Notes: generated by a model from the sequence alone, not told the origin. A DNA stretch of 51,588 nucleotides from Candidatus Curtissbacteria bacterium RIFCSPLOWO2_12_FULL_41_16 (GCA_001776545.1 MFBZ01000028.1:1-51588); one strand, 5' to 3'. Shown: positions 31,648 to 40,392, counted from the stretch's first letter. Program-made: numbers and translations.

Positions 31648-33009
31648 ATGATTAAAGTTAAAAATATCGCCATTTTTGGTTTAGGCAAGGAAGGTGTAGC
31701 AAGCGCCAATTATTTTGGCAAAGACAACCAAATTTCCATTCTCGACCAGAAACCCAAAGAGAAAATAGAGAAAGTTTTTTTAGACAAAGTAAAGGCTAGA
31801 GATGCAAGTTTTTACTTTGATGGAAATTTACCAAAGAATCAAAAGTTTGATTATATTATTCGCTCCCCAGGAGTTCGGTCAGACAACCCGTTAGTCTTAA
31901 AACTTATTAAAAGTGGTGCCATCGTAACGTCTGCAACTAAAATATTTTTTGATCTCTGTCCTGGTATCATAATCGGCGTCACCGGCACCAAAGGTAAAGG
32001 AACCACCTCTGCACTTGTCTATGAGATGCTCAAAACCAAATATGGCCAAGTTTATTTAGCTGGCAATATTGGTACACCAATGCTTGAAATTCTGCCTAAA
32101 TTAAAAAAAAGTAGCTTTGTAGTTCTTGAGCTTTCCAGTTTTCAACTTTTTGATCTTAAAAAAAGTCCTCATATTGCTGTTGTTCTGATGATTACGTCTG
32201 AACATTTAGATTGGCATAAAACCAGCCAAGAATACCGGCAAGCAAAAAAGTCCATAGTTGCTTATCAAAACAAAAACGATTTTGCGGTAATCAATCAGGA
32301 CTACCCAGTTTCAAAGAGTTTTGCTAACAAGACAAAAGCTTGCGTCTACTTTGTCTCAACAAAACAGAATACCAATGGAGTTTACATTGCAAACGGAAAG
32401 ATAATCTCAGAAATTGCTGGTTATGAGGAAATTTGTCCAACATCAGATGTGATTCTTTCTGGACGTCACAATTTACAAAATGTGGCAGCAGCGATATCAA
32501 TTGCGAGGATTTTAGATATAGAAAGTCAAAATATTGTTGAGATTCTTAAGAACTTCAAGGGATTAACTCATCGACTTCAGCTAGTTAGGGAAATAAATAA
32601 AGTTAAGTATTATAACGATTCTTTTTCGACTACGCCCGAAACCACTATCTCCGCAATCGAAGCTTTCCAAAACCCCAAAATTCTAATTTTAGGAGGTTCT
32701 TCAAAAAAGTCTGACTTTTCCCTCTTAGGACAAAAAATCGTAAGCGACAAAAGCGTTAAGGCCTTAATTCTCATTGGACAAGAATCGGGTAGAATAAAAG
32801 AGGCTGTAACTCAAACTGGTAACTTTACCGGTCAAATCATAAAAGGGTTAAAAAATATGAAAGAAATTGTCCAAAAATCGCAATCTCTTGCAAAAGCTGG
32901 CGACATAGTAATTCTTTCTCCAGCTTGTGCCTCATTCGATATGTTTAAAAATTATCAGGATAGGGGAGAGCAGTTTATAAACGAAGTCAAAAGGATAGGC
33001 AAAAATTAA
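31648..33009 (+). CDS. murD: UDP-N-acetylmuramoylalanine--D-glutamate ligase
   Basis: 453 residues with all three Mur ligase domains. The N-terminal Rossmann part (IAIFGLGKEGVASANYF, IIRSPGVRSDNP) is present, unlike in the MurE and MurF of this cluster. The P-loop is VTGTKGKGTTS. Then come LELSSFQLFDLKKSPHIAVV, TSEHLDWH, GRHNLQNVAAA, KYYNDSFSTTPETTISAI and SPACASFDMFKNYQDRGEQF, diagnostic for MurD. It adds D-Glu (from MurI) to UDP-MurNAc-L-Ala. FtsW follows four bases later. Confidence 0.96.
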   Translation: MIKVKNIAIFGLGKEGVASANYFGKDNQISILDQKPKEKIEKVFLDKVKARDASFYFDGNLPKNQKFDYIIRSPGVRSDNPLVLKLIKSGAIVTSATKIFFDLCPGIIIGVTGTKGKGTTSALVYEMLKTKYGQVYLAGNIGTPMLEILPKLKKSSFVVLELSSFQLFDLKKSPHIAVVLMITSEHLDWHKTSQEYRQAKKSIVAYQNKNDFAVINQDYPVSKSFANKTKACVYFVSTKQNTNGVYIANGKIISEIAGYEEICPTSDVILSGRHNLQNVAAAISIARILDIESQNIVEILKNFKGLTHRLQLVREINKVKYYNDSFSTTPETTISAIEAFQNPKILILGGSSKKSDFSLLGQKIVSDKSVKALILIGQESGRIKEAVTQTGNFTGQIIKGLKNMKEIVQKSQSLAKAGDIVILSPACASFDMFKNYQDRGEQFINEVKRIGKN

Positions 33010-33013
33010 GGTT

Positions 33014-34120
33014 ATGAGGATAAACCTAAAATCTCAACGAAGCAATTTCGATGTACCACTTATTGCGGCAACGACCACACTTGTATTTTTCGGTCTTTTG
33101 ATTATCTATGATGCTACGGTTGTTTCCGCCTTTCGTGATTTTGGCGACAAATATTATTACTTTAAAAATCAACTTATTTGGGCCAGCCTCGGTTTTATGG
33201 CCCTTGGCCTTTTTAGTTTTTTTGACTATCACAAACTTTTGAAAATGGCACCCCTTTTCGTAATCGTCAGTTTCCTCCTTTTATTACTTGTGCTGATTCC
33301 TCACATTGGTACTAAAGTATATGGTGCCAGACGCTGGATCACCATTGCAGGATTTACCTTTCAACCCTCAGAACTTGCCAAAATTGCCATTATTCTCTAT
33401 TCGACAAATATCATGTCCAAATTTGAAAAATTTAAAATCATCCTTACCGATATTACCCTTGTGCTTTTTTTACCAATTCTTCTGATGGCTCTTTTGGTTC
33501 TTTCCCAACCTGATCTTGGGACAGCCGCGATTTTTGTAGGAATCCTTTTGACCATTTATTTTATTGGAAAAGGACCCGTTTGGCACTTCTTACTACTAAT
33601 TCCTGGCCTTATTGTTATAGGAATAATCAGTATCTTTACTCATCCTTATAGAGCATCCAGAATTACCTCTTTTTTTAATCCTAGCCACGATCCTCAAGGG
33701 GTTTCTTATCAAATAAACCAAATATTAATTGCCATCGCATCAGGTGGGCTTTTTGGAGTAGGACTTGGAGGATCACGTGCCAAATTTGCCTTTATTCCCG
33801 AAGTTCAAAGCGATTCCATTTTTGCAATTTTTGTTGAAGAGCTGGGTTTTGCCGGTGCGCTTATTTTCATAAGCCTTTTTATATTTTTAATTAAAAGAGC
33901 AATTAATATTGCCAGAGAAAGCCTCGACTTTGAGGGAAAAATCTTAGCAATGGGCATTATTGGTTTACTTTCGATCCAAAGTCTTTTTAATTTGGCTTCT
34001 GTTGTTGCACTTGTACCACTAACAGGGATCCCTCTCCCGTTTATTTCCTATGGCGGCTCATCACTTTTTGTTACGATGGCCACAATTGGTATCCTGATAA
34101 ATATTAAAAGACAATCATAA
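33014..34120 (+). CDS. ftsW: SEDS peptidoglycan glycosyltransferase FtsW
   Basis: 368 residues with about ten membrane helices. Conserved SEDS blocks: FQPSELAKIAII, LLSQPDLGTA (the catalytic Asp region of the large loop), SYQINQILIAIASGGLFGVGLGGSRAKFAFIPEVQSDSIFAIFVEELGF and PLPFISYGGSSL. FtsW polymerises lipid II at the septum together with FtsI. The position between murD and murG is canonical; the second SEDS protein at 44617 is the likely RodA. It ends directly at the murG ATG. Confidence 0.94.
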   Translation: MRINLKSQRSNFDVPLIAATTTLVFFGLLIIYDATVVSAFRDFGDKYYYFKNQLIWASLGFMALGLFSFFDYHKLLKMAPLFVIVSFLLLLLVLIPHIGTKVYGARRWITIAGFTFQPSELAKIAIILYSTNIMSKFEKFKIILTDITLVLFLPILLMALLVLSQPDLGTAAIFVGILLTIYFIGKGPVWHFLLLIPGLIVIGIISIFTHPYRASRITSFFNPSHDPQGVSYQINQILIAIASGGLFGVGLGGSRAKFAFIPEVQSDSIFAIFVEELGFAGALIFISLFIFLIKRAINIARESLDFEGKILAMGIIGLLSIQSLFNLASVVALVPLTGIPLPFISYGGSSLFVTMATIGILINIKRQS

Positions 34121-35251
34121 ATGAAAAAAATCGTTGTTTGTGGAGGGCATTTTACTCCGGCATTGGCATTGATTGAACAACTTGAAGGCCACAAATCATC
34201 CCCGAATAAGGAAGAAATCATCTTTTTTGGCCGCAAATTTGCCACTGAAGGTTCAAAAAGTTTCTCCGCTGAATATCAAACGACCCTCAAAAAAAATATC
34301 AAATTTTATTCAATAACAGCTGCAAGACTCCAAAGAAAATATTCAAGATACACAATTCCCTCTCTTGCAAAACTTCCGTGTGGATTTTTACAAAGTCTTA
34401 TTCTTCTAATTGTTATCAGGCCAAATTTGATAGTTTCTTTCGGCGGATATTTATCTCTCCCCGTGGTCTTTTGTGGCTGGCTTTTAGGTATTGACTCAAT
34501 AACCCATGAACAAGCGATAATACCCGGATTGGCGACCAGAATTAACTCGCTTTTCGTAAAAAAAATTTTTTTGAGTTGGCCCCAGACTCAAAAATACTTC
34601 AATAACGCCAAATCAGAAGTTATAGGAAATTTGATACGCGGATCACTTTTTAAAACTGAGGTAAATAATCCCCGGATTAGAAAATTTTTGGAAAAATCCG
34701 GAAAGAACAAATTAATTTTTGTAACAGGAGGCAACCAAGGTTCTCATTTTTTAAATAAGCTCATTTTTGAATCTCAAGATTTGTTTAAAAACTATGCCAT
34801 ACTTCACCAAATTGGCACCGCTAATTTTGCCGGTGATCATCAAAGCGCAAAAGCTATCAAAAACAAAAACTACCTGAGTGACGAATACATCGAGCCGGAC
34901 AACATTGGCCCGATTATGAAGAATGCGTTATTAGTAATTGCCCGTTCAGGTGCTAATACAGTTTGGGAGCTGGCGATTTTGGCAAAGCCGGCCATTTTAG
35001 TTCCCCTACCGATTGCAGCGCAGGGTGAGCAAGTAGAAAATGCCAAAATTCTAAAAAATGCAGGCTCGGCAATTGTTATTAATCAATCAGATTTAACAAC
35101 AAAAACACTCAAAGATACGCTGGAAAAAATGTTCACTAATCTGGAAAAATTCCAAAAACCCGCCAAAAACTTTCAAAAAACCCTCCCCAAAGACGCTTCT
35201 CGAAAGCTATCAAACTATATTGCTGGGTACCTAACTGAGGCGGGAAATTAG
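34121..35251 (+). CDS. murG: UDP-N-acetylglucosamine--undecaprenyl-pyrophosphoryl-MurNAc-pentapeptide GlcNAc transferase
   Basis: 376 residues, GT28 fold. The N-terminal VVCGGHFTPALALIEQL is a variant of the GGTGGH lipid-carrier loop (here CGGHFTPA). IVSFGGYLSLPVVFCGWLL and HEQAIIPGLATR are typical. The C-terminal donor domain has FVTGGNQGSHFLNKL, ARSGANTVWELAILAKPAILVPLPIAAQGEQVENA. It converts lipid I to lipid II on the inner membrane face. The gene is complete and adjacent to ftsW without a spacer. Confidence 0.92.
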   Translation: MKKIVVCGGHFTPALALIEQLEGHKSSPNKEEIIFFGRKFATEGSKSFSAEYQTTLKKNIKFYSITAARLQRKYSRYTIPSLAKLPCGFLQSLILLIVIRPNLIVSFGGYLSLPVVFCGWLLGIDSITHEQAIIPGLATRINSLFVKKIFLSWPQTQKYFNNAKSEVIGNLIRGSLFKTEVNNPRIRKFLEKSGKNKLIFVTGGNQGSHFLNKLIFESQDLFKNYAILHQIGTANFAGDHQSAKAIKNKNYLSDEYIEPDNIGPIMKNALLVIARSGANTVWELAILAKPAILVPLPIAAQGEQVENAKILKNAGSAIVINQSDLTTKTLKDTLEKMFTNLEKFQKPAKNFQKTLPKDASRKLSNYIAGYLTEAGN

Positions 35252-35259
35252 TGTATACT
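35252..35259 (+). promoter_or_regulatory. Possible -10 element (TATACT) before ftsQ
   Basis: TGTATACT, hexamer at 35254-35259, six bases before the ftsQ ATG at 35266. No clear -35. If used, the transcript would start at or near the ATG. Confidence 0.35.
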
Positions 35260-35265
35260 TAAAGT

Positions 35266-35943
35266 ATGGCCAAGATGCTGCCCGTTTTGGTTTTGTTAAT
35301 TCCAATCTCAGCTATTTTCTTTCTTTACCAAATAACAAAGCTAAAATACGCGGAAATAATTCAAGACAAAGCATGCGTTAACCCCCAAAATGTTTTAAAA
35401 GAACTGCAAATCGCCAACAAAAGCGCCCTTTTTGTTTCAACGCAAAAACTGACCATAGATCTTAAGAATAAATTCTCCTGTATCGAAGATGTCAAAATAA
35501 AAAAAAGATTTCCCGTCAAAACAATAATTGAAATCAAGGTTAAAAAATCAGTCGCTAAAATCGAAGGAACAAATTTTGTAGTACTGGAATCAGGACAAGT
35601 AGAAGAAGCCAAAAACGACAAAGACAAACCAACTATCTATCTGCCCGGGGATTTAACGCCACAGCTTGGCCAAAAAATCACTGATCAAAACGTGCTGCTT
35701 GCACTCAAAATTGGCGCATTACTTTTAAAATCAGATTTTATCACCGCCAACATTCGATTTTTACCGCAAGGGGATATTGCAGTTTACAACAACCAGGGAG
35801 TTGCCATTATTTTCTCGAACCAAAAAGGGCAAGATACACAGGTTGACTCTTTACAGCGAGTGCAGGCCTCGTCTAAAATAGATGCGACAAAAATAGCCAA
35901 AATTGACTTGCGTTTTGATAAACCTATAATAGTTTACAAATAA
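35266..35943 (+). CDS. ftsQ: Cell division protein FtsQ/DivIB-like
   Basis: 225 residues: a short N-terminus, one membrane helix (about residues 5-23) and then a POTRA-like segment (VNPQNVLKELQIANKSALFVST...LKNKFSCIEDVKIKKRFPVKTIIEIKVKK, about residues 38-95). The family-typical KRFPxTIxIxVxE pattern is recognisable. A beta domain follows. FtsQ links FtsL/FtsB with the rest of the divisome. Sequence similarity is low in this family, but the place between murG and ftsA supports it. Confidence 0.8.
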   Translation: MAKMLPVLVLLIPISAIFFLYQITKLKYAEIIQDKACVNPQNVLKELQIANKSALFVSTQKLTIDLKNKFSCIEDVKIKKRFPVKTIIEIKVKKSVAKIEGTNFVVLESGQVEEAKNDKDKPTIYLPGDLTPQLGQKITDQNVLLALKIGALLLKSDFITANIRFLPQGDIAVYNNQGVAIIFSNQKGQDTQVDSLQRVQASSKIDATKIAKIDLRFDKPIIVYK

Positions 35944-36013
35944 GCAAAACATGCAGGGGTTTCTGGAAAAAGTACCGGGTATTGGCAAAAAGAGAACCTC
36001 CGGATAAAAAATA

Positions 36014-37288
36014 ATGTCTAAAGATAAAGTTGTAGTTGGTGTTGATATTGGCTCCTCTAAAATTACCACAGTTATTACCACTGTCCAGAATGACTCATCT
36101 GTCAATGTCATTGGAGTTTCTACCCTTGCCGCCCGTGGATTGCGTAAGGGCCAGGTGGTGGATATTGAAGAGGCAGTTGCTGCAATCAGCCAGTCGTTGG
36201 AGGCAGCAGAAAGAATGGCTGGTTATTCAGTTGGCACAGCCTTTATTTCTGTAGATGGTGTTCATATTGAATCACAAAACTCTAAAGGAGTTGTAGCCAT
36301 TGCGGACGCCAGCGGTGAAATAACCACAGAAGATGTTACCAGAGTAATCGAAGCTGCCAGAGCAATTTCACTACCCTCCTCGAGAGAAATCTTGCATGTT
36401 ATTCCCAGGTATTTTGTCGTTGATAGCCAAAGTGGAATCAAAGATCCGCTTGGAATGACAGGCGTCAGAATGGAGGTCGAAACACATATAATCACCGGCG
36501 CCACTACTGCTCTAAGAAATATCGCCAAATGTGCCAGTCTCGTTGGGATAGACGTTGAAGGTATGGTTTTTTCTGGCCTTGCTTCTTCCTACTCAACGCT
36601 TTCCGACACAGAAAGAGAACTAGGCGTTATTTTAGTTGATTTTGGAGGAGGTACTACCGACATCTGTATTTTCACCGAAGGTAGCCCAATTTATTGTTCT
36701 GTTATACCTGTCGGTGCCAGAAACGTTACTAACGATCTGGCCATTGGTCTTAGAATTTCCCTGGAATCTGCCGAAAAAATTAAACTGGCACTTTCAAAGC
36801 CTCCCAAAATTGCCGTTGAGTCAGGCGAAAATGGCCCTGCTCACAAAGAGGATTCAGACCACCTGGATATTGCGGCTCTTGCCATCGAAGAAGATTTAAC
36901 CAGAGTTTCTAAAAAGACTCTCATCGATGGGATTATGAAACCCAGGCTGCGTGAAATCTTAAACATGGTTAAAATTGAAATCCAAAAATCAGGCCTTGGT
37001 GGTTTGACTCCATCAGGAGTTGTTTTAACGGGTGGAGGGGCAGAAACTAGCGGAATGATCGAACTCGCCAGACATGAACTGGGCATGCCAGTTAGAATCG
37101 GTATCCCCCAGGGGGCGACGGGCCTTATTGATGAAATAAGCTCTCCTGCGTTTGCTTCCAGTCTCGGTTTAGTTATCTACGGCGCCCAATTTCAACAGGA
37201 AGATATCAGACTTCCATTGGTTGGCAGAATTCAAGTAAAGGGTATTTTCAACAAAGGCCTCGGATGGATCAAGTCTCTTCTGCCTTGA
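36014..37288 (+). CDS. ftsA: Cell division protein FtsA
   Basis: 424 residues, actin-like ATPase fold. Phosphate 1 motif VVGVDIGSSKITTVI, the 1C domain region AERMAGYSVGTAFISVDGVHIES, phosphate 2 motif GVILVDFGGGTTDICIF, and the adenosine motif GVVLTGGGAETSGMIEL. The C-terminus (KGIFNKGLGWIKSLLP) is a short amphipathic helix for membrane binding. FtsA anchors FtsZ filaments at the membrane. It is preceded by a 70-base gap and followed by ftsZ with its own promoter. Confidence 0.96.
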   Translation: MSKDKVVVGVDIGSSKITTVITTVQNDSSVNVIGVSTLAARGLRKGQVVDIEEAVAAISQSLEAAERMAGYSVGTAFISVDGVHIESQNSKGVVAIADASGEITTEDVTRVIEAARAISLPSSREILHVIPRYFVVDSQSGIKDPLGMTGVRMEVETHIITGATTALRNIAKCASLVGIDVEGMVFSGLASSYSTLSDTERELGVILVDFGGGTTDICIFTEGSPIYCSVIPVGARNVTNDLAIGLRISLESAEKIKLALSKPPKIAVESGENGPAHKEDSDHLDIAALAIEEDLTRVSKKTLIDGIMKPRLREILNMVKIEIQKSGLGGLTPSGVVLTGGGAETSGMIELARHELGMPVRIGIPQGATGLIDEISSPAFASSLGLVIYGAQFQQEDIRLPLVGRIQVKGIFNKGLGWIKSLLP

Positions 37289-37308
37289 TTAAAGTCACTT
37301 TCTAGCTC

Positions 37309-37337
37309 TTGCAAATAGGCCCTCTCTATGTTAAATT
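37309..37337 (+). promoter_or_regulatory. ftsZ promoter
   Basis: TTGCAA (37309-37314), a 17-base spacer and TAAATT (37332-37337). The start is expected at about 37344, ten bases before the ftsZ ATG. There is no Shine-Dalgarno in that short leader. Confidence 0.55.
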
Positions 37338-37353
37338 GTGACCGCTCTTAAGC

Positions 37354-38442
37354 ATGTTAATAAAACCCGACGTCAATCGATTTGCCAAAATAAAAGTACT
37401 TGGAATTGGCGGAAGCGGCACTAATGCTCTAAACTCCATGATCTCTCAGTACCAGATTCAAGGCGTCGATTTTGTGGCGATCAATACCGACCAGCAACAC
37501 CTTTTAGCTTCTCAAGCACCGACCAAAGTTCAAATTGGTGATGGGTTAACCAAAGGCCTTGGCGCTGGCGCTGATCCAGAAATCGGCAAAAAAGCTGCGG
37601 AAGAATCAATAGAGCGCATCAAAGAAGTAATCACAGGAGCCGATATGGCATTTTTAACCTACGGTGCGGGCGGCGGTACAGGCACTGGTGCCGGACCTAT
37701 CATTGCCGATCTCTCCCGTAAGCTTGGCATTCTTTCTGTCGCTGTCGTTACCAAACCTTTTGGATTCGAGGGTACCAGAAGAATGATTGTTGCCGAAGAA
37801 GGCATCGAAGCTCTTCGTGATAAAGTGGATACTCTTATTGTCATTCCCAACCAAAGATTGCTTGAAGTTGTTGATAAAAATGTTTCACTCTTGGAAGCAT
37901 TTAAACTTGCAGACTCTATTCTTTCGCAAGGGGTTCAGGGTATTTCCGATATTATCGTCATGCCGGGTCTGATCAATGTTGATTTCGCCGATGTTAAAAC
38001 AGTAATGACCAGCGCCGGAACGACTTTGATGGGTGTTGGCTCTGCCTCTGGCGAAAATCGTGCTTCAACTGCCGCCAGAAGCGCCATTGCCTCTCCGCTT
38101 CTGGACTCATCTATCGATGGTGCCCGTGGCATTCTTTTTAACATCACTGGCGGTTCTGATATGACCATGAACGAGGTTGATGAAGCAGCCAAGGTAATTA
38201 CGGCCCAGGCAGATCCGGATGCTCAGATAATTTTCGGAGCTGCTATCGATGAAAAGTTGATTGACCAGGTGAAAGTTACTGTTATTGCTACTGGTTTTAA
38301 TGAAACAAGAAGAAAATTTGTCTCCCTAGCCACTGAAGACGGTCAAATTCAGACTGAAAGCCCAGAGGCTACCGGTGAACAAAAAGATCAAATCGATGAA
38401 GACGAATTTGATATTCCCACATTCCTCAGGCAGATTAGATAA
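37354..38442 (+). CDS. ftsZ: Cell division GTPase FtsZ
   Basis: 362 residues. The N-terminal IKVLGIGGSGTNALNSMI, the tubulin signature GAGGGTGTGAGP at about residues 104-115, the T7 loop region (FADVKTVMTSAGTTLMGVG) and the GTP-site segments are complete. The C-terminal tail ends in DEFDIPTFLRQIR, the conserved peptide that binds FtsA. The linker before it is short. FtsZ polymerises into the division ring; it closes the dcw cluster here, as is usual. Confidence 0.98.
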   Translation: MLIKPDVNRFAKIKVLGIGGSGTNALNSMISQYQIQGVDFVAINTDQQHLLASQAPTKVQIGDGLTKGLGAGADPEIGKKAAEESIERIKEVITGADMAFLTYGAGGGTGTGAGPIIADLSRKLGILSVAVVTKPFGFEGTRRMIVAEEGIEALRDKVDTLIVIPNQRLLEVVDKNVSLLEAFKLADSILSQGVQGISDIIVMPGLINVDFADVKTVMTSAGTTLMGVGSASGENRASTAARSAIASPLLDSSIDGARGILFNITGGSDMTMNEVDEAAKVITAQADPDAQIIFGAAIDEKLIDQVKVTVIATGFNETRRKFVSLATEDGQIQTESPEATGEQKDQIDEDEFDIPTFLRQIR

Positions 38443-38456
38443 TTTCCCTTTGGCTG

Positions 38457-38485
38457 TTGACTATTTGTACATAATGTACTAATAT
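38457..38485 (+). promoter_or_regulatory. Toxin-antitoxin promoter with operator palindrome
   Basis: TTGACT (38457-38462), a 17-base spacer and TAATAT (38480-38485). The spacer contains a perfect inverted repeat GTACAT-A-ATGTAC (38467-38479), directly adjacent to the -10. Phd/YefM-type antitoxins autorepress from such palindromes, so this is the likely operator. Confidence 0.7.
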
Positions 38486-38493
38486 CAAATCAT

Positions 38494-38772
38494 ATGACAA
38501 TCATTGTTCCTATTAGCCAGTTTCGTCAACATATTGCCACTTATATTGAAAAAGCAAAGAATGGACATATTGTTATTTTGAAAGACAAGAAAAAAGACCA
38601 ACAATTAGTTCAATTGGTAGGCAAGAAAAAATTTAATCCCGACGCATTTGGAAAAGCACTAAAGGCAGCGGCAGGTGTATTTTCCGTGAAGAATCATCCC
38701 GAGTGGCGGACAAAAAGTGATGTTGTTAAATGGGTCGAACAAACAAGAAAAGCTTCCGATCGCTACTTTTAG
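38494..38772 (+). CDS. Phd/YefM-type antitoxin
   Basis: 92 residues. The N-terminus MTIIVPISQFRQHIATYIEKAKNGHIVILKDKKK fits the Phd/YefM DNA-binding fold (strand, helix, helix, strand turn). The charged C-terminal half would wrap around the toxin. It is followed two bases later by the PIN toxin gene. The operator palindrome lies upstream. As a pair with a PIN protein this resembles Phd-VapC-like modules. Confidence 0.75.
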   Translation: MTIIVPISQFRQHIATYIEKAKNGHIVILKDKKKDQQLVQLVGKKKFNPDAFGKALKAAAGVFSVKNHPEWRTKSDVVKWVEQTRKASDRYF

Positions 38773-38774
38773 GC

Positions 38775-39149
38775 GTGTACTTAATCGATACAGATATTAT
38801 CATATGGGTCTTGCGGGGAAATAAAAAATACGAAGAACTTCTCCAAAAGTTAAAAGACAAAAGCTCGCTTTCTATCTCAACGGTAACAATTGCTGAAATT
38901 TATGAAAATATTTTCCCTTCCGAAATTGTAAAGACCGAAAATGTGTTGAACGAACTGCAAACTTGGGATGTGACTCCAGAAATCGCAAAACAAGCTGGAT
39001 TGTACTGGCAAGAGTATATAAAACAGCTTAAAAATTTAAGTTTAATGGATTGCTTTATAGCAAGTACCGCAAGTATTAACAATCTAACTTTAGTTTCTTT
39101 AAATACTAAACATTTTCCTATGAAAGACATAAAAACGTTGAGGTCATAG
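38775..39149 (+). CDS. PIN-domain toxin (VapC-like ribonuclease)
   Basis: 124 residues from the GTG at 38775 (MYLIDTDIIIWVLRGN), two bases after the antitoxin stop; an ATG at 38730 in the same frame would overlap the antitoxin by 43 bases. Conserved acidic residues: Asp5 and Asp7 in LIDTDII, Glu in TVTIAEIYENI, and Asp in SLMDCFIASTA, followed by TLVSLNTKHF. These form the Mg-binding site of PIN RNases. VapC toxins cleave tRNA or rRNA when not held by the antitoxin. The gene is intact. Confidence 0.85.
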   Translation: MYLIDTDIIIWVLRGNKKYEELLQKLKDKSSLSISTVTIAEIYENIFPSEIVKTENVLNELQTWDVTPEIAKQAGLYWQEYIKQLKNLSLMDCFIASTASINNLTLVSLNTKHFPMKDIKTLRS

Positions 39150-39190
39150 ACCCTGAGTGCTGAGCGGAGCCGAGTCTGAAATCTCCAGAC
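39150..39190. repeat. REP-like remnant between PIN toxin and RelE/ParE fragment
   Basis: CCCTGAGTGCTGAGCGGAGC then CGAGTCTGAAATCTCCAGA. The CCTGAG, CTGAG and CGAGTCTGA words are shared with the elements in murE (22534-22640) and near mraZ (16310-16324). It lies exactly where the 5' end of the toxin fragment is missing. Confidence 0.5.
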
Positions 39191-39198
39191 ACCATTAA

Positions 39199-39384
39199 CT
39201 TGCAATAGCACAAATACTCAAAGAATTTAAAGAAGATCCAATAATCGGGAAACCCTTAAAAAGGGAGCTAACTGGCAAGTTTTCTTATAAGGTTGGTGTT
39301 TTCAGAATAGTCTACAAGATTAATGAAAAAGACAAAATCATCTATATATTAACTGCTGGTCATCGGGCAACCATATATAAGTAG
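39199..39384 (+). pseudogene. 5'-truncated RelE/ParE-type toxin remnant
   Basis: The frame reads LAIAQILKEFKEDP, then GKPLKRELTGKFSYKVGVFR and IVYKINEKDKIIYILTAGHR, ending ATIYK and TAG. This is the C-terminal two thirds of a RelE/ParE toxin (the GxxRIxYxI...V.I..IxHR pattern). There is no start codon: an in-frame TAA precedes it and a REP-like remnant lies upstream. No cognate antitoxin remains. Confidence 0.75.
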
Positions 39385-39455
39385 ATTAGTAATCAAAATT
39401 ACAGCTTTTTTCAACAAAATAATTTAAATATATAAATATAGAAACAGTCAAACGA

Positions 39456-39481
39456 GACTCCAAAGTATAAACTCTGGAGTC
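39456..39481. repeat. Hairpin upstream of the VOC gene
   Basis: GACTCCA (39456-39462) pairs with TGGAGTC (39475-39481) around a 12-base loop. A T-run does not follow. It lies 27 bases before the VOC gene start and could be a 5' UTR structure. Confidence 0.4.
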
Positions 39482-39507
39482 GATAAACGATAAAAGGGGG
39501 TGAAAAA

Positions 39508-39891
39508 ATGATTAAAGGAATGGAAAGTCTGACACTTTTTAGCGAAAGCGCGAAAAATCTGGCAGCTTTTTATAGAGACATTGTAGGCATCAAAATCGGC
39601 CTGGAAGCAGAAATGGGCGAAAAAGGCGAGGAGCTTTACGAATTGAAACTCGGTAAAGGGCCGAATCTTTATGTCATCGACCATTCTAAAGTCAAAGGTA
39701 AAAATACCAATCCGGACAGAATCATCTTTAACTTGGAGGTAGACGATATCAAAAAAGAGGTTGCCAGGCTTAAAAAAGCAAAAGTCAAACAAATTCAGGA
39801 CACTTATCACATTGAAGGTTACGGCTGGATTTCAACCTTTGAGGATATTGATGGTAACTACTTCCAGTTTGTCCAAATTCGACAAAAATAA
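39508..39891 (+). CDS. VOC (glyoxalase/bleomycin resistance/dioxygenase) superfamily protein
   Basis: 127 residues. The start is preceded by a strong AAAGGGGGTG, one of the clearest ribosome sites in the window. The fold repeats beta-alpha-beta-beta-beta units: SLTLFSESAKNLAAFYRDIVGIK at the start and FEDIDGNYFQFVQI at the end, with the terminal Glu/Phe pattern of VOC proteins. Members include glyoxalase I, fosfomycin and bleomycin resistance proteins and many unknowns. No diagnostic metal triad can be assigned. It stands alone with gaps on both sides. Confidence 0.75.
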   Translation: MIKGMESLTLFSESAKNLAAFYRDIVGIKIGLEAEMGEKGEELYELKLGKGPNLYVIDHSKVKGKNTNPDRIIFNLEVDDIKKEVARLKKAKVKQIQDTYHIEGYGWISTFEDIDGNYFQFVQIRQK

Positions 39892-39932
39892 TTTGCCAAT
39901 GCTATTATTTTTGTCTCCGCGTCACGATTAAT

Positions 39933-39962
39933 TTGCCCCGTTAAACCTGCCGATGCTAAAAT
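39933..39962 (+). promoter_or_regulatory. Promoter of the rpiB-like operon
   Basis: TTGCCC (39933-39938), an 18-base spacer and the extended -10 TGC-TAAAAT (hexamer 39957-39962). The ATG at 39970 is seven bases further on, so the mRNA is predicted leaderless. Confidence 0.55.
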
Positions 39963-39969
39963 TCACTTG

Positions 39970-40392
39970 ATGAAAATAGTTGTCGCTTCTGATGAAAAAA
40001 CAAATCTGACAGATTCAGTCATAAAATATCTTAGGGAGAAAGGGCATAAAATAATTCTACTTGGAGATTTGGTCAGGAAAAACGGTCGGTGGGTTCAAAT
40101 TGGAAAAGAAGCAGCTCAAAAAGTAGCCAGTAACCAGGCAGATCAAGGAATCCTTTTTTGTTTCAGCGGCACGGGTATTTGCATGGCAGCCAATCGGTTT
40201 AAAGGTGCAAGAGCGGCTCTTTGCTGGGATGCGGAAACTGCTAAGCTTGCCAGAAAATGGGACAATGCCAATATTCTTTGTATGAGTTTAAGATACACCT
40301 CAGAAGAAATAGTTAAAGAAATCTTAAATGCCTGGTTTTCTACCGGATTTGACGAGGAGAGTCTCAACGAAGCCCACAAATTGGACGAATAA
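39970..40392 (+). CDS. rpiB: RpiB/LacA/LacB family sugar-phosphate isomerase
   Basis: 140 residues from ATG 39970 (a TTG sits directly before it). VVASDEKTNLTDSVIKYLREKGHKII and DQGILFCFSGTGICMAANRFKGARAALCWD match the RpiB/LacAB fold, in which a Cys near the GTG loop acts as base. LARKWDNANILCMSLR is also typical. The usual CGTGIG reads FSGTGIC, so the substrate may be other than ribose 5-phosphate. The stop overlaps the next ATG by one base (TAATG). With the cyclase and hydrolase it forms a tight three-gene operon. Confidence 0.8.
   Translation: MKIVVASDEKTNLTDSVIKYLREKGHKIILLGDLVRKNGRWVQIGKEAAQKVASNQADQGILFCFSGTGICMAANRFKGARAALCWDAETAKLARKWDNANILCMSLRYTSEEIVKEILNAWFSTGFDEESLNEAHKLDE

Noticed and set aside
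35951-36007. 18-codon ORF (MQGFLEKVPGIGKKRTSG) between ftsQ and ftsA
   Set aside because: No ribosome site or promoter of its own and no family; likely chance, though it fills the gap in front of ftsA.
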